Numbered from the stretch's first letter, positions 33,456 through 40,633 are shown. The stretch is 51,851 nt of DNA from Pseudolabrys sp. (GCA_022843325.1 JALHNV010000016.1:1-51851), one strand, 5' to 3'. Numbers and translations: made by a program. The notes: generated from the letters alone by a model not told the origin.

Positions 33456-33956
33456 TCAACGGCCGATGCCGCGGGCCACTTCGGGCCATTGCATCTCGGC
33501 ATCCGCCAGGATGCGGTCGGGATCGGCCAGGAAGGCCGCACGCGCCGCCTCGTCGTAGAAAAGATAGAGCCGCCCGCCGGTCACCGCCCAGACGAACGGA
33601 TGCCCGGGCACAGACGTGCCGCGCGCAATGGCGACCGCATCGTAGCCGCCAAAGCGCGGCCGGTAGACGTCCGGATTGTCGGCAAAGGCGGAGCGGTTGC
33701 CCTCGTTGCGAAACCGCCAGACCGCGCCGTCGCGGCTCAATTCCATTTCCGGCCGGCCGAACTGCGGCTTGCGGTCGGTGAAGTAGGCCACGGGATCGAC
33801 GCCACTGATGGCCAGGCCAGTGACCGGGTCGACCACCAGACGGCCGTCGGCGCTGGCCTCCCGCCCCCCCAGGTAAAATCCAAAACCGCATAAAGCCAAG
33901 GCGGTCAGCGCCTTGAGCGCCCGCCGTGACTTCCGTTGCCGCCGTCCTGCCGTCAT
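33456..33956 (-). CDS. YHS-domain protein, membrane-anchored or exported
   Basis: 166 aa. A basic N-terminus with twin Arg (SRRALKALTALALCGFGFYL) gives a signal anchor or signal peptide; the remainder is a YHS-like domain: GLAISGVDPVAYFTDRKPQF, GAVWRFRNEGNRSAFADNPD and PRFGGYDAVAIARG. YHS domains often bind metal, but the conserved Cys/His are not obvious here. Function unknown; similar proteins are widespread in Rhizobiales. It is upstream of chpT on the same strand with a 103-nt gap. Confidence 0.85.
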   Translation of the reverse strand: MTAGRRQRKSRRALKALTALALCGFGFYLGGREASADGRLVVDPVTGLAISGVDPVAYFTDRKPQFGRPEMELSRDGAVWRFRNEGNRSAFADNPDVYRPRFGGYDAVAIARGTSVPGHPFVWAVTGGRLYLFYDEAARAAFLADPDRILADAEMQWPEVARGIGR

Positions 33957-34068
33957 AGTTGTGCGTAATCTTCAAGCGATTCGTGAATGTCGGCCGCCAC
34001 AATACGGTCGCCGGCGTGAGCATAGAGTTAAGCGGGGAAGAGGGGTTCTTTTGCCAATGGAGCATTCA

Positions 34069-34680
34069 ATGCGCACCAGCTTGCGCCTTGCCGCCGTCAC
34101 GCTCGGTCTGGTCGCTTTTGGCGCGACCATGGCCGCGGCGCAGAACCAGCCCATGCAGCAGCCGATGCAGACGGCACCGGCGCAGCGGGGCCAACCCGCC
34201 ACCTTCGCCCCCGGCGAGATCGTGCGCGAAGGCCATCGATTTTTCGGTTCGGTATCGCGCGGCCTGGCCGAACTTGTCGAACGGGCGGTGAGCCAGTGGG
34301 GCCAGCCCAACGGCTACATTCTCGGCCAGGAAGCCAGCGGCGCCTTCATCGTCGGCCTGCGCTATGGCGACGGCCAGCTCTATACCAAGAATGCCGGGGA
34401 CCGCCGTGTATTCTGGGAAGGCCCATCGATCGGCTTCGACACCGGCGGCGAAGGCGCCCGCACCATGATGCTGATCTACAATCTGCCGGCGACCGAAGCG
34501 ATCTACACCCGCTTCGGCGGCGTGGATGGCTCGGCCTATTTCATCGGCGGCCTCGGCATGACCGCGCTGGCCAACGGCAATATCGTCGTCGTGCCGATCC
34601 GCTCCGGCGTCGGCCTGCGCCTCGGCGCCAGCATCGGCTATCTCAAGTTCACGCCGACCGCGACCTGGAACCCGTTCTGA
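34069..34680 (+). CDS. Secreted DUF1134 protein
   Basis: 203 aa. Signal peptide (MRTSLRLAAVTLGLVAFGAT ... AAAQ), a Gln/Pro-rich linker, then the DUF1134 domain: GHRFFGSVSRGLAELVERAV, GQPNGYILGQEASGAFIVGL, VFWEGPSIGFDTGGEGARTM and a hydrophobic Gly-rich end, VGLRLGASIGYLKFTPTATW. The family is periplasmic in alphaproteobacteria; EipA of Brucella, which affects cell-envelope integrity, belongs to it. ATG 34069 is preferred because AATGGAGC lies six bases before it; ATG 34057 has no near ribosome binding site. Confidence 0.88.
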   Translation: MRTSLRLAAVTLGLVAFGATMAAAQNQPMQQPMQTAPAQRGQPATFAPGEIVREGHRFFGSVSRGLAELVERAVSQWGQPNGYILGQEASGAFIVGLRYGDGQLYTKNAGDRRVFWEGPSIGFDTGGEGARTMMLIYNLPATEAIYTRFGGVDGSAYFIGGLGMTALANGNIVVVPIRSGVGLRLGASIGYLKFTPTATWNPF

Positions 34681-34698
34681 CGGGCTCTGCGAGAGCGC

Positions 34699-34717
34699 CG
34701 TCGGCCGCTGGCCGACG
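34699..34717. repeat. Short perfect inverted repeat after the DUF1134 gene
   Basis: CGTCGGCC / GGCCGACG, 8-bp arms with loop GCT, about 20 nt after the stop. No T-tract follows, so termination is uncertain. Otherwise 34718-34839 has no gene. Confidence 0.4.
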
Positions 34718-34839
34718 CGCACTGCGCGCGACTTGCCTCAAAGTTTAGGTTAATCTGCGGCTTCGCTGGCAGCCCCCTTCCCTGCATGTCATGGTTTTTG
34801 CGGGGTTATGGGTGAGGCTCGAGTTGGAGGCGTGGTTTC

Positions 34840-36138
34840 ATGATTGAACCGGTCATGTTTTTCGGGATCGGCTTCCTGGTCGCAGCCCTGATCGGGCTTG
34901 TCATCGTCCCTCTGGTTCACGGCCGCGCGGTACGGCTGACCATGCGCCGGCTTGAAGCGGCGACGCCGTTGTCGATGGCGGAAATCCAGGCCGACAAGGA
35001 TCAGCTTCGCGCCGAATTCGCGATGTCGACGCGCCGGCTGGAGATGAGCGTCGAACAGCTCAAGACCCGCAGCACCGGCCAGCTCGCCGAGCTCGGCAAG
35101 AAGGGCGACGCCATCAACCGGCTCAAGATCGAGCTCGGCGAAAAGACCGCCACCATCTTCGCGCTGGAAGCGCGCGACAAGGCGCTGCGCGACCAGCTGC
35201 GCGCCACCGAAGAAGAATTCACCTTCAAGACAACCTCGATGCACGAGGCGCAGCGCGCGCTGTTCGACAAGGAGTCTGAACTCGCCAAGCTGATGGGCGA
35301 ACTCGACGAGCGCTCCAGCCTCGCCGACGCGCAGAAGCTCGACATCATCGCGCTGAAGACCCAGGTCGACGCGCTCAAGGAGCGGCTCGACAATGCCGGC
35401 AGCGAATTGCGCGCCGTTGAAGACCGCCGCGACGCCGAACGCGTCGAGTTGAAAGCCGCGACCCAGGAACTGGCCGAAGAGCGCGGCAAGGTAGAAAACC
35501 TCGGCCGCCGCGTCGGCGAACTCGAACAGCAGTTGGTGGCGCAGACCACGGAAGCGGAAATCCTCGGCCGCCGCGCCCAGGATCTCGAGAACCGGCTCGG
35601 CGAGCAGTCGCGCCTGCTGGCCGAGAGCGACGTCGAACTGCGTCACACCCGCTCCGATCTGGAATCCACCCGCAAGACCGAAAGCGACCTGCGCGCCGCC
35701 ATCGCCGAACTCGACGGCCGCACCTCGTCCGCCACCGCCAAACTCCGCGCCGAGAACGCGCAGCTGCAGGCCGAGCTCGACCGCACCCGCGACGAGCGCG
35801 ACCGCGTCGCCGGCGATCTCGCCAGCCTCAAGCGCGAGGCCGAGGAATCCTGGGCCTCCGAGCGGGTCGAGAACGCCATGCTGCGCGAGCGCATCAATGA
35901 CGTGGCGGCGGAAGTGGCGCGGCTGGCCTCGGCGCTGGAAGGCCCGAACTCGCCGATCGACGCCATCCTCGCGGCCGAGACCGCCCGCGACAAGGCGCCG
36001 GCGGCGCTCACCGTCACCGGCGATGTCGACGTCATTGCCGGCGCGCCGGCCGGCGGCAACCTCGCCGACCGCATCCGGGCGCTGCAGTCGCAGGCCTCGC
36101 GGGTTCCGCTCGCCGAAGAGCCGAAGGCGCACAATTAG
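34840..36138 (+). CDS. Membrane-anchored long coiled-coil protein
   Basis: 432 aa. One N-terminal membrane helix (MFFGIGFLVAALIGLVIVPL) followed by about 300 residues of nearly continuous charged coiled coil (for example LSMAEIQADKDQLRAEFAMS, EKTATIFALEARDKALRDQL, NDVAAEVARLASALEGPNSP near its end). The C-terminal 80 residues are loosely folded. It could be a scaffold or cell-envelope/polarity protein, but I recognise no named family. ATG 34840 follows GGAGGCGTGGTTTC. It lies directly upstream of tRNA-Val. Confidence 0.8.
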   Translation: MIEPVMFFGIGFLVAALIGLVIVPLVHGRAVRLTMRRLEAATPLSMAEIQADKDQLRAEFAMSTRRLEMSVEQLKTRSTGQLAELGKKGDAINRLKIELGEKTATIFALEARDKALRDQLRATEEEFTFKTTSMHEAQRALFDKESELAKLMGELDERSSLADAQKLDIIALKTQVDALKERLDNAGSELRAVEDRRDAERVELKAATQELAEERGKVENLGRRVGELEQQLVAQTTEAEILGRRAQDLENRLGEQSRLLAESDVELRHTRSDLESTRKTESDLRAAIAELDGRTSSATAKLRAENAQLQAELDRTRDERDRVAGDLASLKREAEESWASERVENAMLRERINDVAAEVARLASALEGPNSPIDAILAAETARDKAPAALTVTGDVDVIAGAPAGGNLADRIRALQSQASRVPLAEEPKAHN

Positions 36139-36166
36139 GCGGCCGAGGGCCGTAAAGCCACTCGGC

Positions 36167-36196
36167 TTGACACCCCTCGGACGCACTCCTTATATC
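36167..36196 (+). promoter_or_regulatory. Sigma-70 promoter of tRNA-Val
   Basis: TTGACA (36167-36172), a 17-nt spacer, TTATAT (36190-36195). It is about 19 nt before the tRNA 5' end, as expected. Confidence 0.7.
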
Positions 36197-36214
36197 GCGC
36201 TCACGGCCATGGCC

Positions 36215-36289
36215 GGGCGGTTAGCTCAGCGGGAGAGCACACCCTTCACACGGGTGGGGTCATAGGTTCAATCCCTATACCGCCCACCA
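36215..36289 (+). tRNA. tRNA-Val (anticodon CAC)
   Basis: Acceptor stem GGGCGGT / ACCGCCC, D-arm GCTC-AGCGGGAG-AGC, anticodon stem CACCC / GGGTG with loop TTCACAC (anticodon CAC, reading GUG), T-arm ATAGG-TTCAATC-CCTAT, discriminator A and encoded CCA. 75 nt. The 3' half (from 36242) is repeated at 47122-47172, so the gene is the integration site of the element. Confidence 0.95.
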
Positions 36290-36292
36290 TTT
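36242..36292 (+). repeat. attL: 3' end of tRNA-Val
   Basis: 51 bp identical to 47122-47172, from the anticodon stem through the encoded CCA plus ATTT-type flank. The whole tRNA stays intact on this side. The preceding base differs (A here, C at the right copy) and the following base differs (G here, C there). Confidence 0.92.
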
Positions 36293-36293
36293 G

Positions 36294-36317
36294 AAGCCCG
36301 CAATTCGCGGGCTTTTT
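36294..36317 (+). terminator. Intrinsic terminator just inside the element, after tRNA-Val
   Basis: AAGCCCGC / GCGGGCTT with loop AATTC, then TTT. It starts 2 nt after the attL core, so it belongs to the element. No hairpin follows the right-hand copy at 47173. Confidence 0.75.
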
Positions 36318-36436
36318 CATTTCCCTGTCCGGCAATCCAGCACGTTTGGCGACGCAACGTAACGCGAACACGACGCGTCGAGACGTGGAGAAGCCGTGGA
36401 GTTTGTTCACCACGCGTTCCGTGATTTACCGCCGTT

Positions 36437-36706
36437 ATGGCGCCATCAAAATTACCCGACTTTTCGACTGCTGAGATCGAAAGCATGGCGACCCGCATCG
36501 AGCGGCGCGCCGAACGCGGTCTTATCGTCCAACTCTTGCCGGACACCGCTCGGCTATGTGCTGCCGGCTTGCGACAAATAGCGACGCCGCCCAGGCGCGA
36601 CGAGATCGTGCGCATCGTCTGCGGGATCAAGCGCTGCGATCGGCGCGGCAGCTGCTACGCCTGCATCGGCAAGGCAAACGAGATTCTTCGCCTGCTCGGC
36701 GGCTGA
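36437..36706 (+). CDS. Small element-encoded protein with CxxxxCxxxxxCxxC motif
   Basis: 89 aa, soluble: EIESMATRIERRAERGLIVQ, LLPDTARLCAAGLRQIATPP and IVCGIKRCDRRGSCYACIGK. The four clustered Cys (about residues 62-75) could bind zinc. No named family. There is no good ribosome binding site before ATG 36437; ATG 36485 (MATRIERRAERG) is an alternative. First possible gene inside the element. Confidence 0.5.
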   Translation: MAPSKLPDFSTAEIESMATRIERRAERGLIVQLLPDTARLCAAGLRQIATPPRRDEIVRIVCGIKRCDRRGSCYACIGKANEILRLLGG

Positions 36707-36815
36707 TCTACCCGGCCCTTGGTCGCCGAAGCACACCGCCATCCCAAAAACCAATACCGCCACGCGTTCGCCCCCCGGCCCCCCGGATGGGGGGTGCCCC
36801 GCATTGCAGAGGATC

Positions 36816-37016
36816 ATGCAAGACGACGCGATCGACCCAAACCGATTGGCGGTGTGGATTAGGGACATGCGGCTGCAGGTCCAGCGCATAGAGCAATCGC
36901 GGCTGGAACGGCAACCGATGCCGTTAGAGCCGCCCGTCGACCGCATCTACCGCAAAAGGCGCCGACGCGCGCCCGTGGCCTCCGCAAAAGGAAATCCAAT
37001 TGCCGCCCGACCATGA
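36816..37016 (+). CDS. Small basic element-encoded protein
   Basis: 66 aa: MQDDAIDPNRLAVWIRDMRL, QVQRIEQSRLERQPM, then a basic run (YRKRRRRAPVASAKG). ATG 36816 has AGAGGATC in front. The end of the frame runs into the TGACGCA repeat array, which begins at 37013. A basic helical protein next to iterons could be a DNA-binding protein, but this is only position and charge. Confidence 0.5.
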   Translation: MQDDAIDPNRLAVWIRDMRLQVQRIEQSRLERQPMPLEPPVDRIYRKRRRRAPVASAKGNPIAARP

Positions 37017-37295
37017 CGCAATGACGCATCGATGACGCATCATAAAATGATGCGTCATCGAAGATAATGCAAACGCATCAAGGCGATAGCTCCGACCATG
37101 ACGCAATGACGCATCATTTGGTCGCGCGTACATAAGCAAACGGGGTGCGGGGTGACCGAGATTATTTCTCTTATGTGTGAGAAAACTAGATTTATCCGTC
37201 ATTGCGTCATTCATTAGAATAAGTCTTTGATGTTTAAATGCAAAAGACGATGACGCATCATTTTATGATGCGTCATCGATGCGTCATTGCGTCAT
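37013..37295. repeat. Mirror-symmetric TGACGCA repeat array (possible origin)
   Basis: Eleven copies of TGACGCA / TGCGTCA. The first 48 bp (37013-37060) and last 48 bp (37248-37295) are exact reverse complements, and each contains a perfect hairpin with 14-bp arms and a 3-nt loop. The 14-mer ATGACGCAATGACG occurs four times: direct at 37013 and 37098, inverted at 37197-37210 and 37282-37295. All four are centred exactly on 37154. The middle is AT-richer (TTATTTCTCTTATGTGTG). No reliable gene overlaps it. It looks like an iteron origin, a multi-site operator, or a small inverted-repeat element. Confidence 0.85.
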
Positions 37296-37350
37296 TCCTA
37301 TCGAATTCTGAAATTTGCGGTGCCGAGGGGCGTCTGCGCGTGTGCCTCCG

Positions 37351-37435
37351 GCGCTTACTAGGTACCCCAGTTGGAATCATCTTGTGAGGTACCCGGGACT
37401 GCGCCTATACGAATACATCCCGATTTGTGCCCGGC
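37351..37435 (+). promoter_or_regulatory. 85-bp promoter-like repeat, copy 1
   Basis: Aligns without gaps with 42151-42235 (66 of 85 positions identical). Both share CTTGTGAGGTACC and end in TTGTGCCCGGC, and both contain TTGTGA, 18 nt, TATA: a plausible -35/-10 pair (here 37382-37387 and 37406 on). GGTACC occurs twice in each copy at the same positions (here 37361 and 37388), flanking the -35. The rest of 37296-37580 holds no gene I can support. Confidence 0.6.
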
Positions 37436-37580
37436 ATGATCCTCGCGGTGATCAAGTGCCAGTGGTGGCACCTCATCACATAGCGATCTCGATCAAGCGC
37501 GCGGGTCCTTCCCCCGCCCCCCGGGCCTGCGGTCGTAAGCGGCCCCGGGATTCTTCCAGTTGGGCTGATTGAAAATCACG

Positions 37581-37656
37581 GTTGTCAGGGTTGTCAGGTT
37601 GACTGCCCAAATTGTCAGGGTTGACAGCGTTGACAGCCCTGTCAACGCGTTGACGC
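37581..37656. repeat. Array of GTTGACAG/GTTGTCAG-type repeats before the tail chaperone gene
   Basis: Eight related units start at 37581, 37590, 37598, 37611, 37620, 37629, 37639 (reversed) and 37649, mostly 9-10 bp apart, close to one helical turn. GTTGACAG (37629-37636) and CTGTCAAC (37639-37646) form an 18-bp palindrome. The array ends 19 bp before the chaperone start. It is a different motif from the TGACGCA array. Likely a multi-site operator or second iteron set. Confidence 0.65.
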
Positions 37657-37674
37657 AACACATGGAAAACGCTG

Positions 37675-38004
37675 ATGGATAAGCCTTCTTACACGGTCGC
37701 GATCGATGGTGCTCGCGTGGTTACGCTCAATCCGCCGGTTGAAGGTCATGACGGCATGATTGCGGAGGTGCGCATCAGGCCGCCGCGATACAGCGACTTC
37801 ATGGCTCTTGGTGATCCGACCGTCCTGATTGTGTCGGCGAATGCGATGGTGCCGCAAGACGACCTGGTGACAATCCGCCGCTATATCGAAACTCTGGCGG
37901 ACAGCAAAGTTGTCGCGCACCTCGACCGCTGCAGCCTGCACGACGCGATGGCGCTCCGGGACGCAGTGAAATCTTTTTTCTCGGCAAAGTCGGCGAACAC
38001 CTAG
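37675..38004 (+). CDS. Phage tail assembly chaperone (short product)
   Basis: 109 aa: VVTLNPPVEGHDGMIAEVRI, then RPPRYSDFMALGDPTVLIVS and DLVTIRRYIETLAD, resembling the tail assembly chaperones of Mu/P2-type phages (gp41/gpE-like). Such proteins coat the tape measure and recruit tube subunits. The start ATG 37675 has only a weak ribosome binding site. Near the 3' end is a slippery heptamer (37974-37980) that would allow a longer product. Directly upstream of the tape-measure gene, the position expected for this pair. Confidence 0.7.
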   Translation: MDKPSYTVAIDGARVVTLNPPVEGHDGMIAEVRIRPPRYSDFMALGDPTVLIVSANAMVPQDDLVTIRRYIETLADSKVVAHLDRCSLHDAMALRDAVKSFFSAKSANT

Positions 38005-38147
38005 ACGCCCTCGCCGACTTCCTCATTTTCGATAGGGATTGGGACCACACCCGCGTCGAAAGCATGACACCCGATGGTCTTGTGCGCTGGGCATCGCGCG
38101 CGGTCGCCTATGACAAGCGGAAAAATGCCCGTCGCAAGAAAGGCTGA
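37675..38147 (+). CDS. Tail chaperone extension product by -1 frameshift
   Basis: If ribosomes slip back one base at T TTT TTC (37974-37980), reading continues from 37980 for 55 codons to TGA 38145-38147, giving about 157 aa. The extension reads ...LGKVGEHLDALADFLIFDRD and DGLVRWASRAVAYDKRKNAR, like the second part of P2-type gpE/gpE' pairs, where a short Trp-Arg helix is typical. Its stop is 2 nt before the tape-measure ATG. It has no good independent start codon with a ribosome binding site, which supports frameshifting. Confidence 0.6.
37974..37980 (+). promoter_or_regulatory. -1 frameshift slippery heptamer
   Basis: T-TTT-TTC in the zero frame of the tail chaperone (codons TCT TTT TTC), matching X-XXY-YYZ. 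P2 gene E uses the closely related T TTT TTG. The zero-frame stop follows eight codons later. Confidence 0.65.
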
Positions 38148-38149
38148 TC

Positions 38150-39979
38150 ATGAGAGTGCTTGAAGCGGAGGCGGTCATCCGGGCGCGGGACCTTACCGGC
38201 CGTGCCTTTTCGGATGTCGCCCGCAAAATCCGCAGCGTCGAAGGCGCCGCCGGGGCGGTGAACCGCCGCGCCGGCATGATGGAGCGGACAAACGCGGCGG
38301 TCTCGCGTGGCGCTGGCGCCGCGATTGTATCGGCCGGCCGAATGCTGGGGCCGCTGGCCGCCGGCTACGGCGTCACGCAGGCGATCAAACGTTTCGGCGA
38401 CACGGAAATGGCGATCACCCGCATCGGTCTCACCGCCGACGCGACCGATGCGGAGATCGACAAGCTGCGTAAGACCTTGCGGAATCTGGCCTACGATGCC
38501 GGCAAGCCGTTTGACGAAGTTACGACCGGGCTCGAGCAGTTGGTCGCCGGCGGTATGAACTTGCCCGAAGCGATGCCGGCCATGCCGGCCATCACGCGGA
38601 CCGCACAGGCTGCTGGCGCCGAAGTGCGCGACATGGCGAACACTGCCCTTGCCCTCGGCCAAAACCTCGGTATCGCCGGCGGAAAGATGCAGGAAGCGTT
38701 CGATATCCTGGTCGCCGGCGGCAAAGCCGGTAAATTCGAACTCAAGGATATGGCTCGGTACCTCCCGTCGATCATGCCGGCTGCGGTCGCCGTTGGCATG
38801 AAGGGCGAGGACGGTTTGAAACGCATCGTCGCCCTGTTGCAGGCGGTCCGCGCCGGCACTGGCACGACCGAGGAAGCAGCGGCTTCGGTTCAGAACATTT
38901 TCGCCAAGATGGAGAGCGAGGAGACGTCAAAGCGTTTCAAAAAATTCGGCGTCGACCTGCGCGGTGAAATGAAGAAAGCGCGCGCCGAAGGCCGCGATCT
39001 CTTGCAAGTATTCATCGGCCTTACCGAGCAGGCGACCAAGGGTGATCTGTCGAAAATCCCGCAGGTTTTCTCCGACATGGAATTCGCCCGCGGCATGCGC
39101 GCGCTGCTGTCATTCAAAAATCTCATGGGCGAGGTTACCGACAAACTGAATAACGCCAAAGGCTCGGCCGGCCGCGATTTTGAGCGAGTGACACAGCGTA
39201 GCCAAGTTGCAATTAACCGGCTTTCCGAGTCATGGGACCGCGCCGTCGACTCAGTCGGTCGGCTTACAAGCGTCATGGGTGGTTCGGGCCTCCTCGATGG
39301 CCTGGCCCGAACAATTGAGTCGACCCTCGATTCGATCGAGCGATTGCGCGACCCGTCGCTCGGCGCTGAATATCGCAAGGCCACTGGCCAACCGCAGACG
39401 GTCACTGAATTGCGCGATCGCCTGCTCGTGGGCAAGAAGCAGGAGCGCCTTAGAGAACTAGACATGCGGGTCGCTGTCGCCGAACGGGACCACGCTGCGG
39501 CCGAGGCGACGGCAATAAAGCGTCCGGGCCTTGGACGCGATCCGGCGCAGGCCCGCAAGACACTCGAGTCCCTGCGCATCGAGCGCGAACTTGTTCGGCT
39601 TGAGATCGCGGCTCTTGAAAACCCCTCGCTACCGCCGATCGACCCAGCCGTTTTCGGCACTGCCGGCAGCCGGGAAAGCCTCGGCCCGTTCATGCCGTAC
39701 CGTGGGCCGATGCCCCCGGCCGATCCGCGCCGCGGTGGCACTCAGCCCGATTTCAACATCGGCGCGTTCGTCAACGGTCTGGACCTCCCGCCGGCCGCCG
39801 TTGAGTTAAAGGGAAGCGCCGAAATCACCAATCGCCTGGTGGTCGAACCTTCCCCGGATTTCATCACGCGCATCATTCAGTCGGTGCGCAACAGCATCGA
39901 CGGGGTGCGGGTCAACGGTGCGGCGGGCAGCACCGGCTCGACCGGCACGGCGATGCCGGAAGCTGGGCCGATGCCGTAA
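38150..39979 (+). CDS. Phage tail tape-measure protein
   Basis: 609 aa, helical. It starts with MRVLEAEAVIRARDLTGRAF and a region like the TP901-type tape-measure family (ITRIGLTADATDAEIDKLRK, FDEVTTGLEQLVAGGMNLPE, GKAGKFELKDMARYLPSIMP). The C-terminal 120 residues are Pro-rich and end with a Gly/Ser/Thr-rich stretch. Tape measures set tail length by their own length; 609 residues would suggest a tail near 90 nm, using the usual 0.15 nm per residue. Follows the chaperone gene by 2 nt. No tail tube, sheath or baseplate gene is seen after it. Confidence 0.85.
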   Translation: MRVLEAEAVIRARDLTGRAFSDVARKIRSVEGAAGAVNRRAGMMERTNAAVSRGAGAAIVSAGRMLGPLAAGYGVTQAIKRFGDTEMAITRIGLTADATDAEIDKLRKTLRNLAYDAGKPFDEVTTGLEQLVAGGMNLPEAMPAMPAITRTAQAAGAEVRDMANTALALGQNLGIAGGKMQEAFDILVAGGKAGKFELKDMARYLPSIMPAAVAVGMKGEDGLKRIVALLQAVRAGTGTTEEAAASVQNIFAKMESEETSKRFKKFGVDLRGEMKKARAEGRDLLQVFIGLTEQATKGDLSKIPQVFSDMEFARGMRALLSFKNLMGEVTDKLNNAKGSAGRDFERVTQRSQVAINRLSESWDRAVDSVGRLTSVMGGSGLLDGLARTIESTLDSIERLRDPSLGAEYRKATGQPQTVTELRDRLLVGKKQERLRELDMRVAVAERDHAAAEATAIKRPGLGRDPAQARKTLESLRIERELVRLEIAALENPSLPPIDPAVFGTAGSRESLGPFMPYRGPMPPADPRRGGTQPDFNIGAFVNGLDLPPAAVELKGSAEITNRLVVEPSPDFITRIIQSVRNSIDGVRVNGAAGSTGSTGTAMPEAGPMP

Positions 39980-40020
39980 CGAAGCGCGATAATCCGCTCG
40001 CCATCATTGAAAGAGGAAGT

Positions 40021-40224
40021 ATGGACGAACACATCAAGACGGTTTTTTCTGCATTGCCCGATCCGCGCCCAGCGCAGGCGGCGTTGGACAGTTTTTCCCC
40101 GATGTTTCGGACGCTGGCCGCGCATGGCCAAGCCGAAGCTGCTCTTGCGCATGATCTTCGCGCGCGGCCTGGCGCGCCATCGCGCGGACGAGTTCGACGA
40201 CGGCGGGATCGGGTCGGTTCATGA
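40021..40224 (+). CDS. Short ORF with strong ribosome binding site
   Basis: 67 aa: MDEHIKTVFSALPDPRPAQA, then FRTLAAHGQAEAALAHDL and an Arg-rich tail (RGRVRRRRDRVG). AAAGAGGAAGT lies directly before the ATG, the best ribosome binding site near here, but the C-terminal part looks like the reverse reading of the minus-strand ORF at 40034-40222, so only one of the two may be real, or the end may be frameshifted. Function unknown. Confidence 0.35.
   Translation: MDEHIKTVFSALPDPRPAQAALDSFSPMFRTLAAHGQAEAALAHDLRARPGAPSRGRVRRRRDRVGS
40034..40222 (-). CDS. Short ORF, alternative to the overlapping plus-strand ORF
   Basis: 62 aa: MNRPDPAVVELVRAMARQAA, then REDHAQEQLRLGHARP. The opening pattern (Asp-Pro-x-Val-x-x-Leu-Val-x-Ala-hydrophobic-Ala-Arg-x-Ala-Ala-Arg) recalls short proteins found next to recombinases in rhizobial islands. 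No ribosome binding site is visible before ATG 40222. It overlaps the plus-strand ORF almost fully. Confidence 0.35.
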   Translation of the reverse strand: MNRPDPAVVELVRAMARQAAREDHAQEQLRLGHARPASETSGKNCPTPPALGADRAMQKKPS

Positions 40225-40276
40225 CGGAATCGGCACCGGTGGCTGCCTGATAATACGGGGGCCGGCCAACGCTCCA

Positions 40277-40633
40277 CAAGCCAACCGCGCGCCCCTACGG
40301 GCGCCGGCTTGCTTGACGGTGATGAATCGGACAAAATATCCGCGGAGCCTCAGAAACTCCCGCAGCGGACCCTTGCCGGGGTTTGCGCTGCATCCGCGAT
40401 AGGCGGGCCAAGGGCTTGCCGGCCCTGATCCTGCCGAAAACGTTGCCGCGCCCACGCCGTGGGTGCGACCGGCCTTACTTTGCCGGGAGTGCCACGGCAC
40501 TGCAAGCGAAAGCTTGCAGCGATACAAGAGCCTTCGGGTGAAGGCCGTGGCGCACGCTTCGCGGCGTGTTTCTGAACTCCCGGTGCCAGTGACGCGCACT
40601 GGCAGCCCGGTCCTCAGAAAGCCGGTTAAACCG
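40277..40633 (+). ncRNA. Densely hairpin-forming non-coding stretch, candidate structured RNA
   Basis: No convincing gene. Perfect stems seen: 40277-40282/40306-40311 enclosing 40289-40294/40299-40304; 40362-40367/40386-40391; and a compact module at 40483-40604. In that module P1 is CCGGGAGT/ACTCCCGG (40483-40490 with 40576-40583), P2 is GCCACGGC/GCCGTGGC (40491-40498 with 40544-40551), P3 is CTGCAAGC-GAAA-GCTTGCAG (40500-40519), P4 is around CTTC-GGGT-GAAG (40532-40543), P5 is CACGC/GCGTG (40553-40568), and P6 is TGCCAGTG/CACTGGCA (40584-40604). This nests two three-way junctions. I could not match it to a known RNA class. The strand is not certain. Confidence 0.5.

Noticed and set aside
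32720..33541. Longer ChpT with a 63-residue N-terminal extension
   Set aside because: The extension overlaps the YHS gene and lacks family similarity; ATG 33352 has a good ribosome binding site.
34789..36186. 465-residue minus-strand open frame opposite the coiled-coil gene
   Set aside because: Compositional shadow of the highly repetitive Glu/Leu/Arg coiled coil on the other strand; no start signal or domain.
36554..36946. 130-residue minus-strand frame at the left end of the element
   Set aside because: Overlaps two plus-strand small genes, no ribosome binding site, and Cys/Ser/Arg-rich composition without domain.
37013..37295. CRISPR array
   Set aside because: Repeats are short, in both orientations and symmetric, with no constant-length spacers and no cas genes.
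37315..37572. 85-residue plus-strand frame across the first promoter-like repeat
   Set aside because: No ribosome binding site, Pro/Arg-rich, and it runs through conserved non-coding repeat sequence.
40277..40633. tmRNA, RNase P RNA or a hammerhead ribozyme in the structured region
   Set aside because: I looked for the tRNA-like end of tmRNA, the conserved RNase P boxes and the hammerhead CTGATGA core and found none.
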